20,876 bases of DNA from a virus, in IMG/VR virus record IMGVR_UViG_3300009094_000797, positions 1-20,876 of that record, one strand, 5' to 3'. Shown here piece after piece: positions 5,737-11,953 of the stretch. Position 1 is the first letter of the stretch, and each line of letters begins with the position of its first letter. Under the pieces are notes generated by a model. It was given only the letters and a program-made list of their open reading frames with translations, ran no database searches and had not been told where the DNA came from. The position numbers were made by a program, and so were the translations under genes.

Positions 5737-5765
5737 TTGACAATTCCGGGAAAGGGGCCTATGCT
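5737..5765 (+). promoter_or_regulatory. Strong sigma70-type promoter
   Basis: A perfect -35 box TTGACA (5737-5742) is separated by 17 nt from the -10-like box TATGCT (5760-5765, 4 of 6 consensus). A run of T lies just upstream of the -35 box, like an UP element. The expected start, near 5772, falls inside the loop of the overlapping hairpin, 37 nt before ATG 5809. It would drive the nucleotide/recombination module and suggests use of host RNA polymerase. Confidence 0.75.
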
Positions 5766-5788
5766 GCCCCCCAACACAGGCCCCTTTT
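5751..5788 (+). terminator. Perfect hairpin overlapping the promoter (37-bp element, copy B)
   Basis: AAAGGGGCCT (5751-5760) pairs perfectly with AGGCCCCTTT (5778-5787) across a 17-nt loop, followed by T then AG. Transcripts arriving from the upstream operon would form the full 10-bp stem with a short U run, so it can act as an intrinsic terminator. Transcripts from the 5737 promoter contain only the right arm and would escape. The same sequence is a palindrome over the spacer and -10 box, so it could also be an operator. It matches copies at 65-101 and 17007-17043. Confidence 0.65.
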
Positions 5789-5808
5789 AGCGAGTAACTG
5801 AACCCCTA

Positions 5809-6015
5809 ATGACTCCGAACCGAAAAGCTCCCTACGTTCGCCTTCGCATCAACATCGACGCGACGGTGAACGCCCACTTCGAAATGCTTCCAGAGATTCA
5901 TGATCCTGTGACCCGCAATCCGCGCTACGGCGAGCGGAGCAAAATCATCCAAGAACTCATCATCAAATACCTCGAATCGCGGGGCGTTAAACTCCATGCC
6001 GGAGAAGTCCAATGA
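5809..6015 (+). CDS. Possible ribbon-helix-helix DNA-binding protein
   Basis: A 68-residue protein, the first gene after the promoter at 5737. A short strand (YVRLRINID, residues 9-17) is followed by a helix, a loop and GERSKIIQELIIKYLE (residues 41-56), the order expected of an Arc/CopG-like ribbon-helix-helix fold. The insertion between the helices (HDPVTRNPRY) is longer than usual, so the call is tentative. The Shine-Dalgarno is weak. Its place next to a palindromic promoter would fit an autoregulator, which is inference. The stop overlaps the next ATG (ATGA). Confidence 0.6.
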   Translation: MTPNRKAPYVRLRINIDATVNAHFEMLPEIHDPVTRNPRYGERSKIIQELIIKYLESRGVKLHAGEVQ

Positions 6016-6242
6016 CCGACATCGACCCCCCGCCGCGCGCCGCCTCGATCCAAATCTGGTCCTGCGGCCACTGCCCCCATCCGCACGTTTTGTTGCTCGA
6101 CGAAAGCGGACGGCGTATCGCCGAAGTCCTGCTTTCCTCTGAGCACATCGCGAGTCTTAATAGCTTCCGCTACGCGCAACGCCACAACGAATTGCCGCAG
6201 GGGCGCACCTATTGCTTCCTGCCAAGGAGCACCAATGCCTGA
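6012..6242 (+). CDS. Small CxxC phage protein
   Basis: A 76-residue protein from ATG 6012, overlapping the previous stop. IWSCGHCPHPHVLLLDESG holds one CxxC pair (C18/C21) with two nearby histidines that could complete a metal site. The rest is a small alpha/beta segment (RRIAEVLLSSEHIASLNSF). No enzyme motif is evident. It overlaps the next gene by 8 nt. Unknown function. Confidence 0.68.
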   Translation: MTDIDPPPRAASIQIWSCGHCPHPHVLLLDESGRRIAEVLLSSEHIASLNSFRYAQRHNELPQGRTYCFLPRSTNA

Positions 6243-6471
6243 CGTCATGGATTTGTTCCCCGATTTGCGCGACCGGCCGACCCTCGACCTTCAGGCCCGA
6301 CGCAATGAGCTAATCGCGCTCCCCGACCCGAAATCCGACCCCGTTCTCCAGGAATTGGTGTGCATCCTCCGCATCCTTCGGGGGCGGGCGAGCGAATCTT
6401 CGCGCTCCGGCCGCCCTAGCTCTGGCTCCGGCTCCTCCCGCAAAGTTACTCCAACCGTGGACATGCTATGA
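6235..6471 (+). CDS. Small hypothetical protein with shared PTVDML tail
   Basis: A 78-residue protein from ATG 6235 with AAGGAG 6 nt upstream. Residues 1-55 are helical and Leu-rich; residues 56-70 are a Ser/Gly/Arg linker. The terminus TPTVDML nearly repeats the TAPTIDML terminus of the zinc-ribbon protein at 397-771, suggesting a common docking peptide. The stop overlaps the start of the kinase-like gene (ATGA). Confidence 0.65.
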   Translation: MPDVMDLFPDLRDRPTLDLQARRNELIALPDPKSDPVLQELVCILRILRGRASESSRSGRPSSGSGSSRKVTPTVDML

Positions 6472-7052
6472 CCCACAGCCTCAGCCTCCCCAAATTCATT
6501 TTCCTCAACGCGCCTCCTGGTTCCGGCAAGACGACTCTTGCCGAACTCCTGATTGCAAATCACGAGGTTTGCAAACTCAGCTTCGCCGACCCTATCCGCA
6601 TGGCGCTAACCGCGACCTTTTACCCCGACAACCTATACACCCCATCGAGCTTGAATCTCGCTGATGGTGAGACGAAAAAATCCCTCATTCCCGGCACCCA
6701 AGTTTCCCACCGCAAATGGATAGTCGAGTTCGGCCGCTTTATGCACCTGTTGCATGGCGAATCGATCTTCGGCCAGCTCGCCCACCGCGCAACACAGGAA
6801 CAGGAAATGTACTATCGCCATTTCCTGTTCGACGATCTGCGCACCCCCGGCGACATCGAGCCCTTTATCCGAAACGAGGGCGTTTTCCGCCTTCTCATTA
6901 TTCAAATCCAGCGCCCCGGCTGCTCTTGGACTGGCGACCTTGGCAATTGGGTCAAGCCTCCCGACGTTAGAGTTATCAGCATCCAGAACGCTGGAGAGCC
7001 CGCCGACATGCTCACCTCGCTGAAACGCGAATTGGAAAGGCTCCCCGCATGA
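6468..7052 (+). CDS. P-loop nucleoside/dNMP-kinase-like protein
   Basis: A 194-residue P-loop protein. The Walker A motif APPGSGKTT (residues 15-23) follows a hydrophobic first strand (KFIFLNAP). LSFADPIR (about 37-44) resembles the region after the P-loop in phage deoxynucleoside monophosphate kinases, which phosphorylate dNMPs to dNDPs for DNA synthesis. The segments YRHFLFDDLRTPGDIEPF and RLLIIQIQRPG fit the later strands of that fold. Location between small genes and the recombination module, with dUTPase further on, supports nucleotide metabolism. Substrate cannot be told from sequence; a generic adenylate-kinase-like ATPase is the alternative. It starts inside the previous stop and overlaps the nuclease start (ATGA). 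Confidence 0.75.
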   Translation: MTHSLSLPKFIFLNAPPGSGKTTLAELLIANHEVCKLSFADPIRMALTATFYPDNLYTPSSLNLADGETKKSLIPGTQVSHRKWIVEFGRFMHLLHGESIFGQLAHRATQEQEMYYRHFLFDDLRTPGDIEPFIRNEGVFRLLIIQIQRPGCSWTGDLGNWVKPPDVRVISIQNAGEPADMLTSLKRELERLPA

Positions 7053-8110
7053 CCGAGACTCAATCCCTGCTTCCGCACTACATGGACTCCACGATGATGT
7101 CGTGTGCCCGAACATGTCTGCAAAAGTTCCATACCGAATTCTGCCTCGGCCTGCGGCCCGCCGAAACCAGCATCGACCTCCATGCCGGCGGCTGCGTTTC
7201 CGCTTCACTCGAATCCTTTTATCGGGCAACCTACGAGGACGGGCTCGACACCCCGAGTGCGACGGGCCGCGCTCTTGCACGATTTTTTCACGAGTGGGAT
7301 GATTTCGAACCGAAAAAAGACACCGCAAAAACCCGCGAAAATATGTGGGCCGCCGTCGAGTCCTACATCCAAAAATATCCCCCTCGCACCGACCACGTTC
7401 AACCCTATTCCTTCGATGGGCAAACCTCCGTCGAATTCTCTTTCGTCATTCCCCTGGAGCCTGCCGCTCCGTGGGCTGACGTTATAGGGGATAAGGAGAA
7501 ATACTTCCCCCTTCATCCTGTCACTGGCGAGCCCTGGATTTATGTCGGCCGCTTCGACCTCCTCGGAGAACTAACAAATGGAGCCTCGCGTCAAGTCGTC
7601 ATCCGCGACGAAAAAACGGCGGGCCGCCTCGAAACGAATTGGTCCGACAAATGGAATCTGCGATCTCAATTCCTCGGCTACTGCTGGGCGCTTCAGCAAA
7701 TGGGCATTAATTGTTCGACTGTTGTCGTGCGCGGAATCATCATCACTAAAAAGGAGATTCGCCAGGTCGAGGCGATCAAACCCTACTCGCAATTCCTGAT
7801 CGAGCGCTGGCACGAACAATTGCGCCGCGATCTCTGGCGCATCACGCGCGCCTGGCAGGAGCAATACTTCGACTGGAACCTCGGCGAAGCCTGCACAATG
7901 TACGGCAACTGCCCCTTCATGGACCGCTGCACGAGCCCCCACCCGGACCGCTGGAACTCCAGCTACAAGGTTGCCCGATGGAATCCCCTCGCTCGAAACC
8001 CGATCGCCGAGACCTCGATCGCCTCGCCCTCTACAAGTATTGCGAAAATTGCCAGTCTTGGTCTCGCCATCCCACCGAATCCTACCTTGGAACTTGCCAG
8101 AATTCCCTAG
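7049..8110 (+). CDS. Cas4/RecB-like PD-(D/E)XK nuclease with Fe-S cysteines
   Basis: A 353-residue protein with the PD-(D/E)XK core: E129 (SVEFSF), D170 (YVGRFDLLGEL), E188-x-K189 region (IRDEKTAG) and the QxxxY motif at Q207/Y211 (SQFLGYCWA). An N-terminal cysteine pair (SCARTC, 19/23) and three C-terminal cysteines (C282, C288, C294) match the Fe-S cluster layout of Cas4/AddB-type nucleases. Such enzymes resect DNA ends. The Sak4-like ATPase downstream supports a recombination role. The last about 45 residues (from about 309) are encoded where another gene (7978-8187) overlaps and look unlike a conserved domain, so the functional protein may effectively end near residue 310. Confidence 0.85.
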   Translation: MTETQSLLPHYMDSTMMSCARTCLQKFHTEFCLGLRPAETSIDLHAGGCVSASLESFYRATYEDGLDTPSATGRALARFFHEWDDFEPKKDTAKTRENMWAAVESYIQKYPPRTDHVQPYSFDGQTSVEFSFVIPLEPAAPWADVIGDKEKYFPLHPVTGEPWIYVGRFDLLGELTNGASRQVVIRDEKTAGRLETNWSDKWNLRSQFLGYCWALQQMGINCSTVVVRGIIITKKEIRQVEAIKPYSQFLIERWHEQLRRDLWRITRAWQEQYFDWNLGEACTMYGNCPFMDRCTSPHPDRWNSSYKVARWNPLARNPIAETSIASPSTSIAKIASLGLAIPPNPTLELARIP

Positions 8111-8187
8111 CGAGCTGGAGCGGCCAAACCACCGACTCCCGCTTCCGCTGCCTCCACTGGAAAAGGAAACTCGACAATGCCAGTTGA
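7978..8187 (+). CDS. Small Cys4 zinc-binding protein overlapping the nuclease
   Basis: A 69-residue protein from ATG 7978, in a different frame from the nuclease, whose last 133 nt it overlaps. C22/C25 (YCENCQSW) with C40 and C58 (RFRCLHWK) give a Cys4 metal site of a type seen in small phage proteins, and this supports it over the nuclease frame as the conserved frame here. There is no clear Shine-Dalgarno, so translation may depend on ribosomes from the nuclease gene. It overlaps the Sak4-like gene by 11 nt. Confidence 0.6.
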   Translation: MESPRSKPDRRDLDRLALYKYCENCQSWSRHPTESYLGTCQNSLASWSGQTTDSRFRCLHWKRKLDNAS

Positions 8188-9067
8188 CCACGTTGCAGGT
8201 GTCGCCAGCCCTGGCTCAAATCCTATGGGGCTTTTACAGCCTCCATCGCTCTTAAACATGGGCGCGCCCGGCTCTGGGAAAACCACTGCCCTCGCCACGC
8301 TAATCTTGAATCGTGTCCGCACCTTCGTTATCAGCACGGAGCCCGGCGGCATCGAATCCCTGTTGGATGAAATTAGCAGAAAAGGCTACGACCTCAATCT
8401 CCTGCACTGGAGCTATGTGCCCCCGGCTTCGCCCGGCTGGGGCAGCTTACGCCAAGCCGGACAACTGGCAAACGTGATGTCTTATGAGGACCTTTCCAAG
8501 CTCAAAATGGGCGTGGCCAAGGACCAGATGAAGCAGCTTGGCAAATTCTTCGATCTGTGCGAGAACTTCAAGTGCGAAAGGACTGGCAAAGAGTTCGGTC
8601 CCATCGAGAAGCTGGGTCCAGAGTGCGCTGTGTGCTTGGACTCGCTCTCCGGCCTCAACCATATCGTGATGCAGAATACTGTGGGCTTCAAGCCGAGCCC
8701 GCACCAAGGCGAGTGGGGCATCGCCATGGGCTTAGAGGAAAATATCCTCCTTAAATTCCAGGCCGATTTGACCTCCTATTTCATCTGCAACGCCCACATT
8801 GTGCGCGAACCGGACGAAGTCAGTGGCACCTCCAAGGTGGTCGCGGCCGCCCTCGGCTCGAAGCTCGGCCCCCGTGTTCCTCGCTTCTTCGGCGAGGTGG
8901 TCTTGTCGAAAAGGGGGGCGCAAAAATTCACCTGGCGCACAATGGACAATGAGGCCGATCTCAAGAATCGAATTCTGCCGATCGGCCAAGAACTGGTGCC
9001 GGACTTCACCCCAATTGTCGCGGCCTATCAAAAGCGGGTCGCCGCAGCAAAAGCGAGTGCAGCATGA
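8177..9067 (+). CDS. Sak4/RecA-like P-loop ATPase (AAA_24 type)
   Basis: A 296-residue ATPase. Walker A is GAPGSGKTT (residues 29-37), after LLNM; a Walker B-like strand is CAVCLDSLSGL (D155). TEPGGIESLL near residue 54 and the C-terminal segments FICNAHIVRE and FFGEVVLSKR fit the RecA-like core of phage Sak4/AAA_24 proteins, which promote single-strand annealing and recombination. Family size and the neighbours (Cas4-like nuclease upstream, putative ssDNA-binding protein downstream) match a phage recombination cassette. AAAGGA lies upstream of ATG 8177. The TGA overlaps the next ATG. Confidence 0.82.
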   Translation: MPVDHVAGVASPGSNPMGLLQPPSLLNMGAPGSGKTTALATLILNRVRTFVISTEPGGIESLLDEISRKGYDLNLLHWSYVPPASPGWGSLRQAGQLANVMSYEDLSKLKMGVAKDQMKQLGKFFDLCENFKCERTGKEFGPIEKLGPECAVCLDSLSGLNHIVMQNTVGFKPSPHQGEWGIAMGLEENILLKFQADLTSYFICNAHIVREPDEVSGTSKVVAAALGSKLGPRVPRFFGEVVLSKRGAQKFTWRTMDNEADLKNRILPIGQELVPDFTPIVAAYQKRVAAAKASAA

Positions 9068-9315
9068 TGAACGACTGGGAAGAACGTGCAAATAGTGGCG
9101 AAGGCAGTTTTGCTATAGCCCTCGCCTTATTCGAGGTGGCACGCCAGATTAAAAATCTGGGCAACGCCGACGCCATGACCTCAATGGGAGCCATTGAAGG
9201 GCTTGCGGCCCACCTCGGCGAAAGACTTGACGGTGTTGCCAACTCTCTCGATGCAATCGGCAATGCCATCGAAGGACTTTGGAGCGAAGCTCCAGCGAAA
9301 GAGAGCGCCACATGA
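9064..9315 (+). CDS. Small helical hypothetical protein
   Basis: An 83-residue protein that begins ATGATG at the stop of the Sak4-like gene. It is predicted all-helical (FAIALALFEVARQIKNLG, AIEGLAAHLGERLDGVANSL) with repeated small/hydrophobic spacing that could oligomerise. No cysteines or catalytic motif are present. It lies between the Sak4-like ATPase and the ssDNA-binding candidate, so it may belong to the same recombination set. Unknown function. Confidence 0.68.
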   Translation: MMNDWEERANSGEGSFAIALALFEVARQIKNLGNADAMTSMGAIEGLAAHLGERLDGVANSLDAIGNAIEGLWSEAPAKESAT

Positions 9316-9569
9316 AACTCCGACTCGCCCTTCGTCAGGAAGGAATATGGTGGAACGCCTACATCGCAGAAGAGCATTCGATGGAAAATGCAGAGCTGAT
9401 CGGCTCCATCCTCCTCCATCCTGCCAAACAAGACCCAAAGATAAAGGAAGGATTCATACTGCTCATGCAAATGGTAATGGCGCACGGCGTCGAGGCTATC
9501 ACTGGCCACGGAGTCGCCGAATGGGAAATGCATCCGGCTCCGGAAAGCGAACGTTCCGGAAACGCTTGA
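9312..9569 (+). CDS. Small hypothetical phage protein ending RSGNA
   Basis: An 85-residue protein from ATG 9312, overlapping the previous stop (ATGA) with a GAAAGAGAG ribosome-binding stretch. It begins MKLRLALRQEGIWWNAYIAE, has helices around GFILLMQMVMAHGVEAI and ends APESERSGNA. The layout resembles uncharacterised phage proteins found beside Sak4/ssDNA-binding genes, but I cannot assign a function. About 100 nt without an independent gene follow, although the next gene's frame is open through them. Confidence 0.7.
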   Translation: MKLRLALRQEGIWWNAYIAEEHSMENAELIGSILLHPAKQDPKIKEGFILLMQMVMAHGVEAITGHGVAEWEMHPAPESERSGNA

Positions 9570-9673
9570 CAGTCAAAGAATTCTGGGCGAACGCCCGAAT
9601 CAGAGACTTGGTGGGACTCGGACACCTGCCTCCAGCTCTGCAACCTGACCCTGTCCGACTAGGATATCCAATC

Positions 9674-10141
9674 ATGGATATGAAAGCACTACTCGACGCC
9701 CCCGTTGCCGGACCTCTTTCGACGACGGTAAAAGTGCCTCGCGAGGGCGAATACAAAGCCATCATCGACGATGGCGAAAAGGCCATCCAGTTCCGCGACG
9801 GCGACGCCTCCCGCAATCTCTCGCCTCAAGCCACGGTCCTGTTCTCCATCCTCGACGAGAATCTCAAAAAGGAACTCGGCCGCGACAAGGTCCTGGTCCC
9901 GATGACCCTCTGGATCGACGTTACCGACTCCGGAGCCCTCGACCTGGGTGAAGGGAAAAACGTGGGCTTCGGCCGTTTGTTCGACGCCGCGGGCTTGAAT
10001 GATGCTGGCGGAACCTTCGGCGACAAGATCAGCCGCCTCAAGGGCCGCGGCCCCTTCATGGTCAAGGTTGGCCAGAGGAGCGACAAAAACGATCCCAACA
10101 TCAAGTACGCCGAGGTTCGCAAGGTTGCGAAGCTGACTTGA
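9674..10141 (+). CDS. Putative phage ssDNA-binding-like protein
   Basis: A 155-residue protein from ATG 9674 (AGGA about 10 nt upstream). It begins MDMKALLDAPVAGPLSTTVK and contains a beta-rich middle (EGEYKAIIDDGEKAIQF, ATVLFSILDE, LVPMTLWIDV) then GRLFDAAGLN and GRGPFMVKVGQRSDK, a pattern I associate with DUF669-like/OB-type phage ssDNA-binding proteins near Sak4. Location directly downstream of the recombination ATPase supports this. The frame is open upstream to a TTG at 9566 overlapping the previous stop (TTGA), which would add 36 residues (KEFWANARIRDLVGLGHLPP); that longer start cannot be excluded. A strong terminator follows. Confidence 0.7.
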   Translation: MDMKALLDAPVAGPLSTTVKVPREGEYKAIIDDGEKAIQFRDGDASRNLSPQATVLFSILDENLKKELGRDKVLVPMTLWIDVTDSGALDLGEGKNVGFGRLFDAAGLNDAGGTFGDKISRLKGRGPFMVKVGQRSDKNDPNIKYAEVRKVAKLT

Positions 10142-10162
10142 CACGCTTGCTTCGCATAAACT

Positions 10163-10192
10163 GGAGCGCGCGAATGCGCTCCCCCTTTTTTT
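10163..10192 (+). terminator. Strong rho-independent terminator
   Basis: A perfect 7-bp GC-rich stem GGAGCGC (10163-10169) / GCGCTCC (10176-10182) with a 6-nt loop is followed by CCC and seven T. It lies 21 nt after the stop of the ssDNA-binding candidate. It closes the nucleotide/recombination module and leaves only 24 nt before the methyltransferase start, so that module must be transcribed by read-through or from a promoter I cannot see. Confidence 0.9.
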
Positions 10193-10216
10193 GCCCGAAC
10201 CCCGAGGTTCCCCAAA

Positions 10217-11596
10217 ATGCGAATCATCAAAAGGAGTGAGCTTGATGTCCCCGACTCCCGACAGCGCCGAACCATGGATCTCCGTGCAGTACAAGATCTC
10301 GCTGCCGACATCGCGACAAACGGGCTATATCACCCTCCAGTCGTACACCGCCGCAGAGACAGCGAAAATTTCGTTCTTGTCGCTGGGGGACGTCGACTTC
10401 GCGCCATTGACGCCATCGGGAACGCGGGTCACATTTTCCATTGTAATCGACAGATCATTACCCCCGGCGAGGTCCCGGTCACAGAACTGAATGACAATCT
10501 GTCGTTCGGTGATCTGAAAACTGTCGAACTGCATGAGAATATCATGCGGGAGGAACTGCCCTGGCAGGACCGCATTTCTGCGCTTGCTGAAATCCACCAA
10601 TTGCGCTTAACTGAAAATCCACAGCAAACCGGCCTCGACACGGGGCGCGAACTGGCCCAAAAGGCGACCTCGAATCCGAGCGAGGGTCAAATGCGGTGGG
10701 CCGGCGTCGCCGTTCGCGAAGCCAACATCATAGCAAGACACCTCGATGATCCGGCGATCCAAAAGGCGCGCAATGCAACGGAGGCGCTCCACCTCGTCTA
10801 CGCCAAAGAGGAAAAAGCGTTCGCAGCCGAACTTATCAAACGCCAGCCGCAACTCGACGCCGCGCCCGATATTCAGGTCCGCCGCGGCAATCTCCTTCAC
10901 CTCATGCCCAGTCTCGATGAAGGTCAATTCGATCTTATCCTTGCCGACCCGCCATATGGTATCGGAGCGGACAGCGGAGGCTTTCGTGCACGTACTGTCC
11001 AACATCATAACTACACCGACGATCCTGCAACAGCTAAAAGCCTGCTGCAATGCATTATTAGCGAAGGCTTCCGGGTCACTCGACAACGCGCAAATATGTT
11101 TATCTTTTGCGATATCGACCTCTTTACGTGGCTCAAGGAAGCGGCGCAGCGCGCAGGCTGGGACGTTTTCCGCACTCCCATAACCTGGGTGAAGTCGGAT
11201 AGTGAGGGGCTCGCCCCCTGGGGCCGCTCCGGCTTCCGTCGCACCTGTGAATGGATCATGTACGCGACCAAAGGCGATAAGGGTCTCTATCATGCACCTG
11301 TCGATATCCTTCGTCATAATCGCGTGGGCCGTGCTGACCGTGAGTATGGACCGGAAAAGCCAGTCCCGCTCCTCGAACAACTTATCTCATGCTCGACGCT
11401 TAGTGGAGATACAGTTCTTGACCCTTGTTGCGGTAGCGGTAGCACTCTTGTTGCTGCTCGCCGGCTGCGCCGCAAGGCCCTAGGAATCGAGCAAGACGAA
11501 AAAGCCTTCAATCTCGCCCTGGTCAACTCGCAAAAGGACGACCAGCCTCAACCGCAGCCCCCGGAGTCCACCGACGTCGGAGTCGAAGCTCTTTGA
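10217..11596 (+). CDS. ParB-like domain fused to a beta-class DNA (adenine-N6 or cytosine-N4) methyltransferase
   Basis: A 459-residue fusion. Residues 1-125 are ParB/Srx-like: GLYHPPVV, LVAGGRRLRAI (55-64) and ELHENIMREELPWQDRI (104-120). Residues about 215-435 are a SAM-dependent DNA methyltransferase with catalytic motif DPPYGI (244-249) before the SAM-binding motif DPCCGSGST (402-410), an order typical of beta-class N6A/N4C enzymes. It probably modifies phage DNA against host restriction, with the ParB part supplying DNA binding or nuclease activity. No cognate restriction gene is seen. GAGG lies upstream of ATG 10217. The stop sits in CTTTGAC, and a +1 shift there would add 19 residues. 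Confidence 0.87.
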   Translation: MRIIKRSELDVPDSRQRRTMDLRAVQDLAADIATNGLYHPPVVHRRRDSENFVLVAGGRRLRAIDAIGNAGHIFHCNRQIITPGEVPVTELNDNLSFGDLKTVELHENIMREELPWQDRISALAEIHQLRLTENPQQTGLDTGRELAQKATSNPSEGQMRWAGVAVREANIIARHLDDPAIQKARNATEALHLVYAKEEKAFAAELIKRQPQLDAAPDIQVRRGNLLHLMPSLDEGQFDLILADPPYGIGADSGGFRARTVQHHNYTDDPATAKSLLQCIISEGFRVTRQRANMFIFCDIDLFTWLKEAAQRAGWDVFRTPITWVKSDSEGLAPWGRSGFRRTCEWIMYATKGDKGLYHAPVDILRHNRVGRADREYGPEKPVPLLEQLISCSTLSGDTVLDPCCGSGSTLVAARRLRRKALGIEQDEKAFNLALVNSQKDDQPQPQPPESTDVGVEAL

Positions 11597-11654
11597 CTTT
11601 GCTGCTCGCAAGATCCACGAAACCGAAAAGGCCTACGACAAAGGACTTATCTGA
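11591..11654 (+). other. Candidate +1 ribosomal frameshift site and 19-codon extension
   Basis: The methyltransferase ends CTT TGA followed by C, giving the heptamer CTTTGAC of the bacterial prfB (RF2) programmed +1 frameshift. Slipping +1 on CTT skips the T and reads GAC TTT GCT onward, an uninterrupted 19 codons (DFAARKIHETEKAYDKGLI) to TGA at 11652-11654. That stop overlaps the next gene's ATG as TGATG, the coupling style used in this operon. A GGAG lies 8 nt upstream of CTT, farther than the 3 nt in prfB. The extension has no start codon of its own in frame. A lost-frame remnant or an assembly indel are the alternatives. Confidence 0.4.
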
Positions 11655-11953
11655 TGCGAACGAAACCCGAAGTCGTAACTATCGATCCTGGCGCCGTCCA
11701 GCGCCACCAGGTCCTGCTCAATGAACGCTTTCGGCTCACCGCGGAAGGCAACCTGTTCATCGAACTGGTCCGCATCGGCATGAATCCGCCCCTTAATAGC
11801 GGACAGCAAATGCCAGTCGACGACGTCATCAATCGTGCTTGGCAACTCACCGTCGAAGCCTTCCTTGTCATCGACAAAAACGAGTGGTTCGTCGACGTGC
11901 CAGGCTGGCCCGGCGAACTCATTGCGCGCCATAACGAGGACAAGGCCGAGTGA
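11654..11953 (+). CDS. Hypothetical phage protein
   Basis: A 99-residue protein from ATG 11654, with AAGGA 8 nt upstream. The sequence is mixed alpha/beta, with VVTIDPGAVQ, LFIELVRIGMNPPL and a C-terminal AFLVIDKNEWFVDVPGWPG. No cysteines, no membrane segment and no motif I recognise. It lies between the methyltransferase and the polymerase N half, and its stop overlaps the polymerase start (GTGA). A replication accessory role is possible but not shown. Confidence 0.72.
   Translation: MRTKPEVVTIDPGAVQRHQVLLNERFRLTAEGNLFIELVRIGMNPPLNSGQQMPVDDVINRAWQLTVEAFLVIDKNEWFVDVPGWPGELIARHNEDKAE

Noticed and set aside
9194-9673. A 315-residue protein starting at ATG 9194
   Set aside because: The 5' two-fifths overlaps two small genes with good starts; only the part from 9674 (or possibly 9566) looks like the real gene.
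10138-10143. TTGACA as a promoter -35 box for the methyltransferase
   Set aside because: No acceptable -10 box lies 16-18 nt downstream; the match overlaps the stop of the previous gene and is likely chance.
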